Of a stretch of DNA of 64,000 bases, positions 16,467 through 26,117 are shown in pieces. A program made the position numbers and the translations under genes. Numbering within the stretch: position 1 is the stretch's first letter; each line of letters starts with the position of its first letter. The stretch comes from Thalassotalea loyana (GTDB lineage: Bacteria; Pseudomonadota; Gammaproteobacteria; Enterobacterales; Alteromonadaceae): contig NZ_BSSV01000001.1 of NCBI RefSeq assembly GCF_030161435.1, positions 744,001 to 808,000 of the forward strand. The letters run 5' to 3'. Below the pieces are notes generated by a model. It worked only from the letters and a program-made list of their open reading frames with translations, had not been told where the DNA came from and made no database searches.

Positions 16467-17828
16467 TTAGACCCCGAGCAGCCAAGTGGCTGTGCCTAAG
16501 AACGCAAATATACCGACGATATCGGTAATCGTTGTTAAAATAACACTACCTGCGAGAGCTGGATCGATATTCATTTTCTTTAATATGATTGGAATAAGCA
16601 CACCAGATGCGCCTGCTGCAGTTAGATTAACCATCATTGCAAAAGCAATAACAGCACCTAAGGTAAGATCTTGCTTCCAAACCACGACGACACCGGCGAT
16701 CACAATTGCCCAAATCAAACCATTTAAGAAGCCAACTGCGAGCTCTTTATACAGAATAATACGCGAGTTACTTTCACCGATGTGGCCGAGTGCGATACCA
16801 CGAATTACAAGTGTTAGGGTTTGGTTACCTGCTACGCCGCCCATACTCGGGACCAATGTATTAAGAATTGCTAAGATCGCCAACTGGCTTAAGATCCCTT
16901 CAAACATAGCACTAACAGCTACTGCCATTAAGGCCGTCACAAGATTGACTGCAAGCCAAATCGAGCGCTGTTGAGTACTTTTTACGACAGGTGCAAACGT
17001 ATCTGCTTCATCGTCTAAACCCGCCATACTCATCATTGAGTGCTCTGCTTCTTCACGAATGATATCGATCACATCATCAATCGTAATACGGCCAAGAAGG
17101 CGGCCATCATCATCAACTACAGGTGCTGAAAACCAGTCGTATTTTTCGAACAACTGAGCAACATCCGTTTCAGGCATATCAGCTTTTACCGCAGTAATGT
17201 CATCCTCGATTAAGGTAGATATAATGACTTCTGGGCGAGCTGTAACAATGGTTGAAAGTGAGACAGACCCTATGAATAGGTCATTACGGTCAACAACATA
17301 AAATGAGTCGGTAGATTCAGGAAGCGTTCCTTTTAAGCGAAGATAACGAAGCACAACGTCAACCGTTACATCCGGTCGAATCGTGATGGTATCGGTATTC
17401 ATGATACCGCCAGCGGTATCTTCCTCATAGGATAAAGCTTGCTCAACGCGTGCTCTATCTTGTGAGTCCATTGTATTGATTACTTGCTGATAAACGCTAT
17501 CTGGTAAGGTACGTAAAACTTCTGCAATGTCATCCACATCCATCCCTTCGGCGACGGCTGCGACTTTTTCAGGCGCCATGCTTTTAAGGATGGTTTTACG
17601 CACTTCTTCATTGAGTTCTTCAAGCACCTCACCATGCATATCAGGATCAATGAGTTGCCAAAGGGCTAAACGTGTTTTTGCAGTAGAGGACTCGAGCATT
17701 AAAGCCAAGTCGTAGGCGGGCATTTCTTGAAACAAATTACGGACGTAAACAAACATACCGCTATCGATAGCAGCATTGATCTGTTGTAGTCTTAATTGAT
17801 TGTCTTCTTGTTCAAGAATTTCCGGCAT
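16467..17828 (-). CDS. mgtE: Magnesium transporter MgtE
   Basis: A 453-residue Mg2+ channel/transporter with the full MgtE layout: an N-terminal superhelical MgtE_N domain (about 20-135), a CBS pair (about 140-260; 'AGGIMNTDTITIRPDVTV' and 'LLGRITIDDVIDIIREEAEHS'), a connecting helix and five membrane helices (about 285-450). The pore signature 'PSMGGVAGNQTLTLVIRG' is intact, including the GGxxGNQ motif. The regulatory N and CBS domains gate the pore in response to cytosolic Mg2+. Start at the ATG at 17828. Upstream lie about 213 bases with two hairpins before ptsO, so it probably has its own promoter. Confidence 0.96.
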   Translation of the reverse strand: MPEILEQEDNQLRLQQINAAIDSGMFVYVRNLFQEMPAYDLALMLESSTAKTRLALWQLIDPDMHGEVLEELNEEVRKTILKSMAPEKVAAVAEGMDVDDIAEVLRTLPDSVYQQVINTMDSQDRARVEQALSYEEDTAGGIMNTDTITIRPDVTVDVVLRYLRLKGTLPESTDSFYVVDRNDLFIGSVSLSTIVTARPEVIISTLIEDDITAVKADMPETDVAQLFEKYDWFSAPVVDDDGRLLGRITIDDVIDIIREEAEHSMMSMAGLDDEADTFAPVVKSTQQRSIWLAVNLVTALMAVAVSAMFEGILSQLAILAILNTLVPSMGGVAGNQTLTLVIRGIALGHIGESNSRIILYKELAVGFLNGLIWAIVIAGVVVVWKQDLTLGAVIAFAMMVNLTAAGASGVLIPIILKKMNIDPALAGSVILTTITDIVGIFAFLGTATWLLGV

Positions 17829-17846
17829 TGTGACACCTTTTGCCGT

Positions 17847-17946
17847 ATCGCCACAGGCGATGAAACTGGTCTAACAGCTCGTTTGCTTGCCATAAACATC
17901 AGGCAAAGCGACGAAGATATTTGTTAAGTCTATCTTAAAAAGATAG
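17847..17946 (-). promoter_or_regulatory. mgtE leader with two perfect short hairpins
   Basis: Two inverted repeats lie between ptsO and mgtE: CTATCTT / AAGATAG (17930-17936 and 17940-17946, 3-base loop) and ATCGCC / GGCGAT (17847-17852 and 17856-17861, loop ACA). The second is 18 bases before the mgtE start codon, near where ribosomes bind. No known Mg2+ riboswitch was recognised. Regulatory role is speculative. Confidence 0.3.
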
Positions 17947-18041
17947 GTTATTCAGCATATTATTTGCAATTAACAAGAGAAAATTACGATGAGCAAGGTA
18001 GTTATAGAGTGGGGAAGTTGATGGTCAAAAGTCGGCTAGTG

Positions 18042-18308
18042 TTACTCCTCATCGAATTTATCTTCAATGAGCTGGCAAATGGCCTCTAATGCTTCTTTAG
18101 CTTCTAAGCCTTCACTTTCTACCGTGACATTTTTGCCTTGCGCACCTGCGAGTAGCATCAAGCCCATGATAGAGCCCGCATCAACACGCTTGTCGTCCAT
18201 ACACACAAACACCGTCGCATCGAATTGGCTAGATAATTTAGCAAGCTTGGTGGCCGGGCGGGCATGAATACCAAGTTTGTTTACAATAGTAACAGTTTTT
18301 GAGTGCAT
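18042..18308 (-). CDS. ptsO: Phosphocarrier protein NPr
   Basis: HPr-family protein of 88 residues, the phosphocarrier of the nitrogen PTS (PtsP-NPr-EIIANtr). The phosphorylated histidine lies in 'LGIHARPATKLAKLS' (His about 15), and the conserved Ser-containing segment reads 'GSIMGLMLLAGAQG'. It is the last gene of the rpoN-hpf-ptsN-rapZ-ptsO block, 20 bases downstream of rapZ, the normal position for ptsO (NPr) rather than the sugar-PTS ptsH. Start: ATG at 18308. Confidence 0.95.
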   Translation of the reverse strand: MHSKTVTIVNKLGIHARPATKLAKLSSQFDATVFVCMDDKRVDAGSIMGLMLLAGAQGKNVTVESEGLEAKEALEAICQLIEDKFDEE

Positions 18309-18328
18309 GCTAGTTTACCTGAAATCCA

Positions 18329-19183
18329 TTAGGTACTTTTTACTTTTATGTCGCGATGACGAGATTGGATATCATCACGCTCCTTGCTTAGACTTGTCGC
18401 TAATTGCTCTGCAACATAGACTGAACGGTGCTTACCACCAGTGCAGCCAATAGCAATTGTGACGTAACTTCTATTATTACGCTCTAAATGCGGCAACCAC
18501 GTCTGTAAGAAACTATTAATTTGCCATACAAACTTTGTCACTAACGCCTCTGAGCCTAAAAAGTCAATAACAGGCTGGTCGAGTCCAGTTAAACCTTTCA
18601 ATGACTTGTCCCAGAAGGGGTTTGGTAGAAACCTTGCGTCAAATACGTAATCCGCATCTTGTGGAACCCCGTGCTTAAAGCCGAAAGATTCAAAGACGAT
18701 CACCATTTTACCTGTTTTTTTACCTAAAACACGTTCACGAACAAGGTCAGATAACTGGTGCGGTGTCAGTTGAGTTGTATTGATATATAGGTCTGCTCGA
18801 ACAATCACGGGCTCTAATAATTTCTTTTCAAACTCAATCGCTTGATCGAGTGCCATATCTTCTTTGATTAGCGGGTGTAAACGACGTGTTTCGCTAAATC
18901 GTCTAATAAGATCTGAATCATCTGCGTCGAGATACAAAACGCTGAACTCTACGGCGTTTGGCAGATAATCAATGACCTCAACAATGTCATTAGGGTCTTT
19001 TGGTAGGTTTCGAACATCAAGAGAAACTGCGACATTTTCATAATCATTGATCACTGTGTGAGTCAGTGCAGGTAATAGGTTTACTGGAATGTTATCGACA
19101 CAATAGTAGCCTAAATCTTCAAGCACGCGGAGTGCTACTGACTTTCCTGACCCCGAACGGCCACTAACGATGAGTAATTTCAT
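18329..19183 (-). CDS. rapZ: RNase adapter protein RapZ
   Basis: A 284-residue RapZ (YvcJ/YhbJ) homologue. In E. coli it binds the small RNA GlmZ and presents it to RNase E, tuning GlmS and amino-sugar supply for peptidoglycan and LPS. The N-terminal P-loop is 'GRSGSGKSVALRVLED' (about 8-15) and the second nucleotide-binding region is visible around 55-65 ('VSLDVRN'). The C-terminal domain shows 'IAIGCTGGKHRSVYVAEQLA', the strongly conserved ligand-binding motif. Lies between ptsN (7 bases) and ptsO (20 bases) in the usual order. Ends in a lysine-rich tail typical of the RNA-binding end. Confidence 0.97.
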   Translation of the reverse strand: MKLLIVSGRSGSGKSVALRVLEDLGYYCVDNIPVNLLPALTHTVINDYENVAVSLDVRNLPKDPNDIVEVIDYLPNAVEFSVLYLDADDSDLIRRFSETRRLHPLIKEDMALDQAIEFEKKLLEPVIVRADLYINTTQLTPHQLSDLVRERVLGKKTGKMVIVFESFGFKHGVPQDADYVFDARFLPNPFWDKSLKGLTGLDQPVIDFLGSEALVTKFVWQINSFLQTWLPHLERNNRSYVTIAIGCTGGKHRSVYVAEQLATSLSKERDDIQSRHRDIKVKST

Positions 19184-19189
19184 AGGTAA

Positions 19190-19642
19190 TTATGATGCTT
19201 CTTGAATAATATCGAACAGTTGATGGTTATCTTGACATTTTCGGATGTTTTTAACGATCTTTTTATCGCTAAAAAGCTGAGCAATGTTTTGTAGTGTTGA
19301 TAGGTGGTCTTTGCAACAGTCTTCAGGTACGAATAACGCGACAAAAATGTCGACCGGACGGTTGTCAATCGCATCAAAACTGATTGGGTTCTCTGTCGTA
19401 ATAAATACCGCAACAGCTTGTTTGCTGTTGGTCAATCGACCATGAGGAATCGCGATACCATTACCAATGCCTGTGCTACCCATTTGCTCGCGCTGAGTCA
19501 GGCTTTGAAGCAAGTCATGTTGATTTATTTCGGGAAGTTTACGTGAAGCAGCATCGCAAATGGTATCAAAAAGGCGTTTTTTACTGCTTGCTGGAGCTGC
19601 ACATATTGTGCAGTCCAGCGTTAAAATGTCTTGCAACTTCAT
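19190..19642 (-). CDS. ptsN: PTS IIA-like nitrogen regulatory protein PtsN
   Basis: EIIANtr of 150 residues. It receives phosphate from NPr and regulates potassium transport and other targets in its unphosphorylated form. The active histidine is in 'GNGIAIPHGRLTNS', exactly as in other PtsN proteins. Starts at an ATG at 19642, only 5 bases after hpf, and ends 6 bases before rapZ, so it is translated as part of the rpoN operon. A cysteine pair near the N terminus ('LDCTICAAPAS') sits where the family usually has a conserved CxxC-like region. Confidence 0.96.
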   Translation of the reverse strand: MKLQDILTLDCTICAAPASSKKRLFDTICDAASRKLPEINQHDLLQSLTQREQMGSTGIGNGIAIPHGRLTNSKQAVAVFITTENPISFDAIDNRPVDIFVALFVPEDCCKDHLSTLQNIAQLFSDKKIVKNIRKCQDNHQLFDIIQEAS

Positions 19643-19647
19643 TTTAG

Positions 19648-19935
19648 TTAGTGTTTTTTCAACTTTTCTTTGTGTTTGATAACTTGGCGATCTAGCTTAT
19701 CGACGAGTGCGTCAATAGCCGCATACATATCTTTATTGTCAGATGATGCATGAATTTCACCACCGTTTAGATGTAATGTCGCTTCAGCGATTTGTTGTAA
19801 TTTCTCTACGTTTAGAACAACGTGCACATTATTGATGTGATCGAAATGTCGTTCTAGCTTTGCAAACTTGGTATTAACGTATTCGCGCATTGAGTCAGTA
19901 ACTTCTACATGATGACCTGAAAGATTAATTTGCAT
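19648..19935 (-). CDS. hpf: Ribosome hibernation promoting factor (short HPF)
   Basis: A 95-residue HPF/YfiA-family protein that binds the 30S decoding centre and promotes 100S dimers in stationary phase together with RMF. It shows the family start 'MQINLSGHHVEVTDSMREYV', the central 'HVVLNVEKLQQIAEATLHL' and a lysine-rich C terminus. The length matches the short gammaproteobacterial HPF; the dimerisation domain of long HPF is absent. Position directly downstream of rpoN is the standard one. Confidence 0.96.
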   Translation of the reverse strand: MQINLSGHHVEVTDSMREYVNTKFAKLERHFDHINNVHVVLNVEKLQQIAEATLHLNGGEIHASSDNKDMYAAIDALVDKLDRQVIKHKEKLKKH

Positions 19936-19958
19936 AAGCTTTTTCCTTATTTCTAAGT

Positions 19959-21461
19959 TTACAATAAACTTTTTCTTTGATTAGACGGCGGAATAGATAA
20001 AGACTCGCGGTATTTAGCTATCGTTCGTCGGGCTACATTAATGCCTTGGTCAGCTAACAACTCTGCCATTTTGCTGTCGCTTAACGGCTTAGATGGTAGT
20101 TCAGCAGACACTAATTTTTTAATTAATGCTCTAATAGCAGTAGATGAACATTCTCCTCCGTTTTCAGTACTAACATGGCTTGAAAAGAAGTATTTCAATT
20201 CAAAAATACCTCTCGGTGTATGCATATACTTTTGCGTGGTCACACGCGATATCGTCGATTCGTGCATATCAACAGCTTCAGCAATATCATTGAGTACCAT
20301 AGGTTTCATGGCCTCTGGTCCATATTCAAAGAATGCTTGCTGGCGTTGTACTATGCAATTAGATACCTTAAGCAATGTATCATTTCGACTTTCTAAACTT
20401 TTAATAAACCATTTGGCTTCTTGCAAGTTTGAACGAATAAATTGGCTATCTTCCGAAGATTTCATTGACCTAGTCATTGCCGCATACTGTTGATTGATTG
20501 ACAGTTTTGGCGCAGTGTCAGGGTTAAGCTCTACAACCCAGCGTCCATTTTTTTTCTCTACGGATACATCTGGGATAACATATTGTTCTTCAGATTTAAT
20601 AACGCTATCACCAGGGCGCGGATCTAAGGTTTGAATTAATCTCATTACTTCACGTAATTGATCTTCCTTCAATCTCGTTTTGCGCATTAGTTGACGATAG
20701 TCTCTGTTACCTAACAAATCAATATGGTTAGTAATAATTTGTTTGGTTTCTTCCAGCCAAGGTGTTTCTTTATCAAATTGATTAAGCTGGATGATTAAGC
20801 ACTCAGGAATAGAGCGAGCACCAACACCAACTGGATCAAACATATTGATACGTTTAAGAACGGCCTCAACTTCGTCAAGTTCGACGTCATCTTGACCAAG
20901 GCTCTCAAGAATATCTTCAGTCGTTACCGTTAAATAACCCGCGTCATCAATCGCATCAATAATCGCTGTTGCGATAGCTTCATCTGTCTCAGTAAACGGC
21001 GTCAATTCCATTTGCCAACGCAGATGGTCTTGAATTGAATCCGTTGTTTCACCTTGATAAGTGTAGTCTTCTGATGCAGGGCCTGCGCTTGATGTTGATA
21101 AGCTTGCACTGTAGTTATCATCCCAGGTTGTATCCATCGATAACTCTTCAGGGATGTCAGTTTTCTCAAGCGCTTCTGTTGTATTCACTTCATCAGAAGT
21201 CGGTAATGGCTCTTCTGTGCCTTCAGACGATGAAGCGGTCTGAGCTTCACCCATAAATGCTTCTTCAAGCTTGTCTGGTGTACTCTCTTCATTAGTTTGC
21301 GTTGCATTTTCATCAACTTCTAATAACGGGTTACTTTCCAGAGCTTCTTGAATTTCTTGTTGTAAATCCAGCGTCGACAACTGCAAAAGCTTAATTGCTT
21401 GTTGCAATTGCGGTGTCATTGTTAGCTGTTGTCCTATACGGAGTTGTAATGATGGACGCAT
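19959..21461 (-). CDS. rpoN: RNA polymerase sigma-54 factor RpoN
   Basis: Sigma-54 of 500 residues, directing transcription from -24/-12 promoters with enhancer-binding activators. Region I is the Gln/Leu-rich N terminus ('[25 protein letters not shown]'-type, about 10-50), region II is acidic (about 50-130), the core-binding domain spans about 135-290, an HTH follows ('[19 protein letters not shown]', about 375-395), and the RpoN box reads '[10 protein letters not shown]' near residue 480. All functional blocks are intact. Lies 65 bases downstream of lptB, the standard order lptB-rpoN-hpf. Confidence 0.98.
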   Translation of the reverse strand: MRPSLQLRIGQQLTMTPQLQQAIKLLQLSTLDLQQEIQEALESNPLLEVDENATQTNEESTPDKLEEAFMGEAQTASSSEGTEEPLPTSDEVNTTEALEKTDIPEELSMDTTWDDNYSASLSTSSAGPASEDYTYQGETTDSIQDHLRWQMELTPFTETDEAIATAIIDAIDDAGYLTVTTEDILESLGQDDVELDEVEAVLKRINMFDPVGVGARSIPECLIIQLNQFDKETPWLEETKQIITNHIDLLGNRDYRQLMRKTRLKEDQLREVMRLIQTLDPRPGDSVIKSEEQYVIPDVSVEKKNGRWVVELNPDTAPKLSINQQYAAMTRSMKSSEDSQFIRSNLQEAKWFIKSLESRNDTLLKVSNCIVQRQQAFFEYGPEAMKPMVLNDIAEAVDMHESTISRVTTQKYMHTPRGIFELKYFFSSHVSTENGGECSSTAIRALIKKLVSAELPSKPLSDSKMAELLADQGINVARRTIAKYRESLSIPPSNQRKSLL

Positions 21462-21526
21462 GTAGCTTTTATTATTCCTATATATTTACAAACATTACTA
21501 TTGAAGTGACGAACACTTCTTCTTAA

Positions 21527-22258
21527 CTATAGCGTGAATTGTTCACCAAGGTACACATCTCTCACTTGCTGATTAGCAAGAATTTGATCCGCATCACCTT
21601 CGGCTATTAATTCACCATGGCTAACGATATAAGCTTTTTCACACACATCAAGGGTTTCCCTTACATTGTGGTCGGTAATTAAGATACCTATACCGCGTTG
21701 CTTTAAATGCAAAATAATTTTTTTTATATCGCCAACTGATATTGGATCGACACCAGCAAAAGGTTCGTCGAGTAGAATAAACTGCGGATCTGCCGCGAGT
21801 GCTCGTGCTATTTCAACACGGCGGCGCTCACCACCCGATAAACTCATGCCTGTATTATCTTTTATATGGCCGATATTGAATTCTTCAAGTAATAATTCAA
21901 GTTTTTCAATACGTTCGACCTCTGACAAGTCTTTGCGCGTTTGCAAAATTGCCATGATATTGTCATGTACCGTTAACTTACGAAAGATTGAGGCTTCTTG
22001 TGGTAGATAACCTAAACCTTTACGAGCACGTTCATGCATGGGTGATAACGTCAGGTCTTCGCCATTTAGCTCAATCGTTCCCTTATCGTTAGCTACTAAG
22101 CCAACAATCATATAGAAAGAGGTCGTTTTTCCTGCGCCATTAGGCCCTAACAGACCAACAATTTGTCCTGTTTCTACACTAAGGCCAACATTTTTAACAA
22201 CTTGGCGGCCTTTATAGGCTTTGGCTAGGCCTTGAGCTTTTAATAATCCTTCTGCCAT
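21527..22258 (-). CDS. lptB: LPS export ABC transporter ATP-binding protein LptB
   Basis: Cytoplasmic ATPase of 243 residues that powers LPS extraction from the inner membrane with LptF/LptG. Walker A '[11 protein letters not shown]' (about 38-46), Q-loop region '[15 protein letters not shown]', signature '[15 protein letters not shown]' and Walker B '[13 protein letters not shown]' with the H-loop '[11 protein letters not shown]' are all present. The start codon overlaps the lptA stop (TAATG), indicating translational coupling. Belongs to the operon kdsD-kdsC-lptC-lptA-lptB-rpoN. lptF/G are not in the window. Confidence 0.97.
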   Translation of the reverse strand: MAEGLLKAQGLAKAYKGRQVVKNVGLSVETGQIVGLLGPNGAGKTTSFYMIVGLVANDKGTIELNGEDLTLSPMHERARKGLGYLPQEASIFRKLTVHDNIMAILQTRKDLSEVERIEKLELLLEEFNIGHIKDNTGMSLSGGERRRVEIARALAADPQFILLDEPFAGVDPISVGDIKKIILHLKQRGIGILITDHNVRETLDVCEKAYIVSHGELIAEGDADQILANQQVRDVYLGEQFTL

Positions 22259-22803
22259 TATTGTTCTTTCGCTTCGTCTTTTGCTTTTGGCTTTAAAATT
22301 GTCGTGATACGTTCTTGTGGTTTACTTTTCGCTTCGAGTTGCTCTGTTAACGTGTTGTAGATGATTTTATCACCATTAACTTCGCTACCCTCTTGGCTCA
22401 ATTTCGCATTACCAGAGATGGTAATTGTGTAAATTGACGGCTCGTATGTAATTTCATTTGCTTCAAGTTTTATCGGCGTGCCATCTTCTAACAGTTGCTC
22501 GAAGGTTGCTGGTGAACCTTTTGCAATATATGTTTCACTGTCACTTGCCTCGTCTTCAACAACTTGCACTAAATCTGCGTGAATTTTCAATGAGCCTTGA
22601 GTGATAATGACATCGTCGATGTAGCTGGCGATGCGATTTTTCAAATCACCTGCGGTTCTATCTGCACTAATTAAAATCTGTTCTTTAAGGTCAGACTTTT
22701 TTGCATAGGCTGACGGGGTAGCCACTAGGATGCTCGCCAATAATGCGGCAGTCGCAATAGTAAGAGATTTATGGCGTGATTTTTCGATAAATGGTTTGTA
22801 CAT
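22258..22803 (-). CDS. lptA: Periplasmic LPS bridge protein LptA
   Basis: A 181-residue periplasmic protein with an N-terminal signal peptide (hydrophobic span about 15-34, cleaved after 'SAYA') and an OstA/LptA beta-jellyroll domain. LptA subunits form the bridge from LptC to LptD along which LPS slides. Typical strands include '[19 protein letters not shown]' and '[19 protein letters not shown]'. The gene overlaps the end of lptC by 35 bases and its stop overlaps the lptB start, so the three lpt genes are tightly coupled. The tail beyond residue 160 is charged and poorly conserved, as is usual. Confidence 0.95.
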   Translation of the reverse strand: MYKPFIEKSRHKSLTIATAALLASILVATPSAYAKKSDLKEQILISADRTAGDLKNRIASYIDDVIITQGSLKIHADLVQVVEDEASDSETYIAKGSPATFEQLLEDGTPIKLEANEITYEPSIYTITISGNAKLSQEGSEVNGDKIIYNTLTEQLEAKSKPQERITTILKPKAKDEAKEQ

Positions 22804-23335
22804 GTTCAGTTAATGTCATCTGTTTTGTATTTAAATCTACAATTAAGCCTGAGCCATACATAATAAAGTCTTTACCTTCGATCATTATTGTATGTTCAGA
22901 GCTTAAAATATTGGTATTCAAGTCAAGCTCAAAATATTTGCCGTGAATTTCTTGAATCAAACTGTTCTCGTCTGTAGCAACAAGTTGAACGCGATTTTCC
23001 AGTCTCACCCTATTTTTATGATTCAATCTGCCATAATTAGCACTCACTTTCCATGGCGCACTCGTGTTTTTTGGGTATAAGGTATAATTGGGCGCGGTAA
23101 AGTGCGTCGTATTACTATCATTAAAATGTTCCATTTTATCGGCATTGATGATGTGCGATAACTGGCCATCTGCTCGATAAATGTTGGTGCTTAATGATTC
23201 GGCAATGTAATCAGGTAAAAGTTCAACGTTATCATTTGCTTGGTTTGGCGCTTTGTCTTGGTGCCATTGAAATACACCATAGATACTGATGCTAATAATG
23301 AAAACAATAACAGAGAAACTTGTTAATTTACTCAT
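22769..23335 (-). CDS. lptC: LPS export protein LptC
   Basis: Bitopic inner-membrane protein of 188 residues: one N-terminal membrane anchor (about 5-23) and a periplasmic LptC beta-jellyroll that receives LPS from LptBFG and passes it to LptA. Family features include 'PDYIAESLSTNIYRADGQLSH'-type N-terminal strands and 'ENRVQLVATDENS' in the middle. Its start overlaps the kdsC stop by 4 bases (ATGA). LptC is poorly conserved in sequence, so position in the kdsC-lptC-lptA order carries much of the evidence. Confidence 0.94.
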   Translation of the reverse strand: MSKLTSFSVIVFIISISIYGVFQWHQDKAPNQANDNVELLPDYIAESLSTNIYRADGQLSHIINADKMEHFNDSNTTHFTAPNYTLYPKNTSAPWKVSANYGRLNHKNRVRLENRVQLVATDENSLIQEIHGKYFELDLNTNILSSEHTIMIEGKDFIMYGSGLIVDLNTKQMTLTEHVQTIYRKITP

Positions 23336-23880
23336 ACACTAGCGCCTTTAGCATCGGCTAGCGTATTTTGTTGTTGCATGATCAAATCACACAGTTCTCG
23401 AACGGCACCAAATCCACCCGGTGTAAAGGTAACAAAATCCGCTTTTGCTTTAACGATAGGGTGAGCATCATTTACCGCGACACCAAGGCCAACGCTCTCA
23501 ATACAAGGTAAGTCTGGTATGTCATCACCGATGTAAGCAACCTCACTATTTTCTAACCCTAGAAGTTCTACTATTTCGTTTAAAGCGGGCAATTTATCTT
23601 CTTGGCCTTGAACTATGTATTTGACGTTCAACGATTTCATTCGGTTTGCCACAATATTAGAGCGACGACCCGTAATAATACCGACGTCGACGCCAGAGCT
23701 AATAAGCGCTTTAACACCGAATCCATCTTTTGTGTGAAAAGCCTTAAGCTCCTCACCATCATTGCCTAAATATATGCGCCCGTCAGAGAAAACACCGTCA
23801 ACATCACATACCAGTAACTTGATGTTTTGGGCTTTTTTCAATACCTGCTGTTCTACATCACCGTATAAAGTATTCGACAT
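23332..23880 (-). CDS. kdsC: 3-deoxy-D-manno-octulosonate 8-phosphate phosphatase KdsC
   Basis: HAD-superfamily phosphatase of 182 residues that releases Kdo from Kdo-8-phosphate for LPS inner-core synthesis. The nucleophile motif is 'VCDVDGVFSDGRI' and the later Asp motif is 'AYIGDDIPDL'; no cap domain is present, in keeping with the tetrameric C0 type. I place the start at the ATG at 23880 (MSNTLYGDVE), one base after the kdsD stop and with AGGAG about 9 bases upstream, rather than at the in-frame ATG 30 bases earlier inside kdsD. Confidence 0.96.
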   Translation of the reverse strand: MSNTLYGDVEQQVLKKAQNIKLLVCDVDGVFSDGRIYLGNDGEELKAFHTKDGFGVKALISSGVDVGIITGRRSNIVANRMKSLNVKYIVQGQEDKLPALNEIVELLGLENSEVAYIGDDIPDLPCIESVGLGVAVNDAHPIVKAKADFVTFTPGGFGAVRELCDLIMQQQNTLADAKGASV

Positions 23881-23881
23881 T

Positions 23882-24847
23882 TTACAACACTCCTGCGCTA
23901 AGTAGGTCATGCATATTCATTGCACCGACTACGTGATTTTGATGGTTAACAATAATTAAACCATTAATCTTTTTATCTTGCATGATTTTTAATGCTTCTG
24001 CCGCTAGCATTTCGCTATCGGCGACAACAGGATTGCTCGTCATAACTGTTGTTATGGCATCTTGATGAATATCTATTTTTGAATCGAGTACGCGACGTAA
24101 ATCACCATCAGTAAATAACCCGGTAAGCTCACTTTCATCGTTAACTACCGCTGTCATGCCAAGCCCTTTCAAGCTCATTTGAACCAATGCATCTTTAATT
24201 TTGGCTGTTTCGTTTACAACAGGTAATCGTTCACCGGTATGCATAATATCGGCAAGTCTTAACAATAGACGTTTACCTAAACTACCACCTGGGTGTGAAA
24301 GCGCGAAATCATCGGCGGTAAAGCCTCGCGCATTGAGTAATGCAACCGCGATTGCATCCCCCATCACTAGTGTTGCGGTCGTACTTGAGGTCGGCGCCAA
24401 TCCTAAAGGACAGGCTTCTTGCTCCACTTGAATACAAATGTGGGTGTCGGCAAGTTTTGCTAATGTTGAATTATCATTGTTGCTCATTGCAATAAGCTTT
24501 GCACCGATGCGCTTGATAACAGGAATGATTGACAGCACCTCTCCAGTTTCACCTGAATTAGAGATACAGAGAACAACGTCTTCATTTGTGATCATACCAA
24601 GATCACCATGACTCGCTTCACCTGGGTGAACAAAAAACGCCGGTGTACCTGTACTAGCGAGTGTTGCAGCAATCTTGCCACCAATGTGGCCCGATTTTCC
24701 CATACCAACAACAATGACACGACCTTTACAGTGATACATCAGCTGACATGCTTGTTCGAAGTTGTCATCAATAAAGCGATGCAGGCCAACGACAGCTTGC
24801 TGTTCAATATCGATAACATTTTTGGCGAGTTGTTTAAAATCTTTCAT
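23882..24847 (-). CDS. kdsD: Arabinose-5-phosphate isomerase KdsD
   Basis: A 321-residue sugar isomerase that converts ribulose 5-phosphate to arabinose 5-phosphate, the first step to Kdo. An N-terminal SIS domain (about 40-175; 'VVGMGKSGHIGGKIAATLAS', 'SNSGETGEVL') is followed by two CBS domains (about 205-320; 'IMHTGERLPVV', 'TDGDLRRVLD'). The start chosen is the ATG at 24847 (MKDFKQLAKN), preceded by AAGG with 8-base spacing; the longer frame would intrude into yrbG. Followed one base later by kdsC. Confidence 0.95.
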   Translation of the reverse strand: MKDFKQLAKNVIDIEQQAVVGLHRFIDDNFEQACQLMYHCKGRVIVVGMGKSGHIGGKIAATLASTGTPAFFVHPGEASHGDLGMITNEDVVLCISNSGETGEVLSIIPVIKRIGAKLIAMSNNDNSTLAKLADTHICIQVEQEACPLGLAPTSSTTATLVMGDAIAVALLNARGFTADDFALSHPGGSLGKRLLLRLADIMHTGERLPVVNETAKIKDALVQMSLKGLGMTAVVNDESELTGLFTDGDLRRVLDSKIDIHQDAITTVMTSNPVVADSEMLAAEALKIMQDKKINGLIIVNHQNHVVGAMNMHDLLSAGVL

Positions 24848-24866
24848 CAATATTACCTTGCATGCA

Positions 24867-25847
24867 CTATGAAAATAATAAGGCTTGATAGCCAATAAAA
24901 CAGGTGAGTAATACAGCACCCTTTAATCTCGTCACTCTGAATGCACCTTTTATTCGGCTAAAACAAAGTGCAAATAACAGCAAAGTAATCGCTAGCATGA
25001 TTGGTGCATCTCTTGTTGCTGCTTGCGCATCAATTTCACCCGGAGCAATGACACCTGCAAGTGACAGCACTGCTAAGATATTAAAGATATTTGAGCCAAT
25101 AATGTTACCCAAAGCTAAATCATCTTCTTTTTTAATAATACTGGCGATGCTCGCTGCCAATTCGGGCAAGCTCGTTCCAATAGCAATGATTGTTAACCCA
25201 ATAATTAAATCACTAACACCAAATGCTTTTGCTATTTCGGTTGCTGATTCAACTAAATATCCTGCGCTTAGAGGCAAAACAATCAGGCCGACAATTAACC
25301 ATAAAAACGAAAGAGGCTTAGAAACAGCTTCTGGAACATCGGCTTCAGCTTCTGTGATCAGAAGGTCTTCTTCTTCGTTTTCTTTTGCCTGTTTCTTTCG
25401 GCGAATCGTCATAAATAACAAGCCAAAAATATAAACAAAGAACAATACCAGCAATACAGCTCCTTCAATAAAACTGAAGTGCTGATCCCATAAAACGTAA
25501 CAGGCTAAAATCGTAATCGCGAGAATCAGTGGTAGTTCTTTTTTAATCGTATTTGAAGACACTTTTAACGGAGCTAGTAATGCGGTTACGCCAAGTACTA
25601 ATGCGATATTAGTGATATTAGAACCGATAGCATTACCAATAGCTGTGTTAGGGGAGCCTTGAAAAGACGCGGTTGCGGCAACCATCATTTCTGGTGCCGA
25701 AGAACCCATGGCGACAATGGTTAAACCAATAACCATAGGTGAAATACCATAATTGCGCGCGATAGATGAGGCACCAAAGACAAACTTGTCGGCGCTCCAT
25801 ACTAAAAACACTAACGATACAATTAAGATTAAGAACTGTACTAACAT
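24867..25847 (-). CDS. yrbG: YrbG-family calcium/sodium antiporter
   Basis: Inner-membrane cation/Ca2+ exchanger of 326 residues with two homologous halves of five spans. The alpha-1 repeat contains 'VAMGSSAPEMMVA' and 'GNAIGSNITNIALVLG'; the alpha-2 repeat contains 'IAIGTSLPELAASI' and 'GNIIGSNIFNILAVL'. These carry the ion-binding acidic residues. An acidic cytoplasmic loop (about 150-170) joins the halves. The gene heads the yrbG-kdsD-kdsC-lpt operon and is divergent from mlaF, the conserved enterobacterial arrangement. In E. coli its physiological role is not settled. Confidence 0.94.
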   Translation of the reverse strand: MLVQFLILIVSLVFLVWSADKFVFGASSIARNYGISPMVIGLTIVAMGSSAPEMMVAATASFQGSPNTAIGNAIGSNITNIALVLGVTALLAPLKVSSNTIKKELPLILAITILACYVLWDQHFSFIEGAVLLVLFFVYIFGLLFMTIRRKKQAKENEEEDLLITEAEADVPEAVSKPLSFLWLIVGLIVLPLSAGYLVESATEIAKAFGVSDLIIGLTIIAIGTSLPELAASIASIIKKEDDLALGNIIGSNIFNILAVLSLAGVIAPGEIDAQAATRDAPIMLAITLLLFALCFSRIKGAFRVTRLKGAVLLTCFIGYQALLFS

Positions 25848-26117
25848 GAAAATCCCCTTTTAGTAGGCGAATTGTCGCTTCTTGGGCTAAAAAACGAAAG
25901 CTTATTTATAAAATTCTTACGAAAAAGTTGAATTATTTGACTTTTTGCGGTCAAAAATCACTCAAGTGGCTGATTTAATGGTTGATATAGGGATAAAAAA
26001 TTTCTTTCAAAAGATTTCTACATATTTAATTACGATTTTATTGTGACGCAAGTCATGTGCTGAGGTAGAATTCGCACCGTATAAACAAAATGAAACATTG
26101 ATGTTAAGAAAAACTTT

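Noticed and set aside
19180-19413. 77-residue minus-strand frame overlapping ptsN and the rapZ start
   Set aside because: Out of frame with the well-conserved ptsN and rapZ; no domain.
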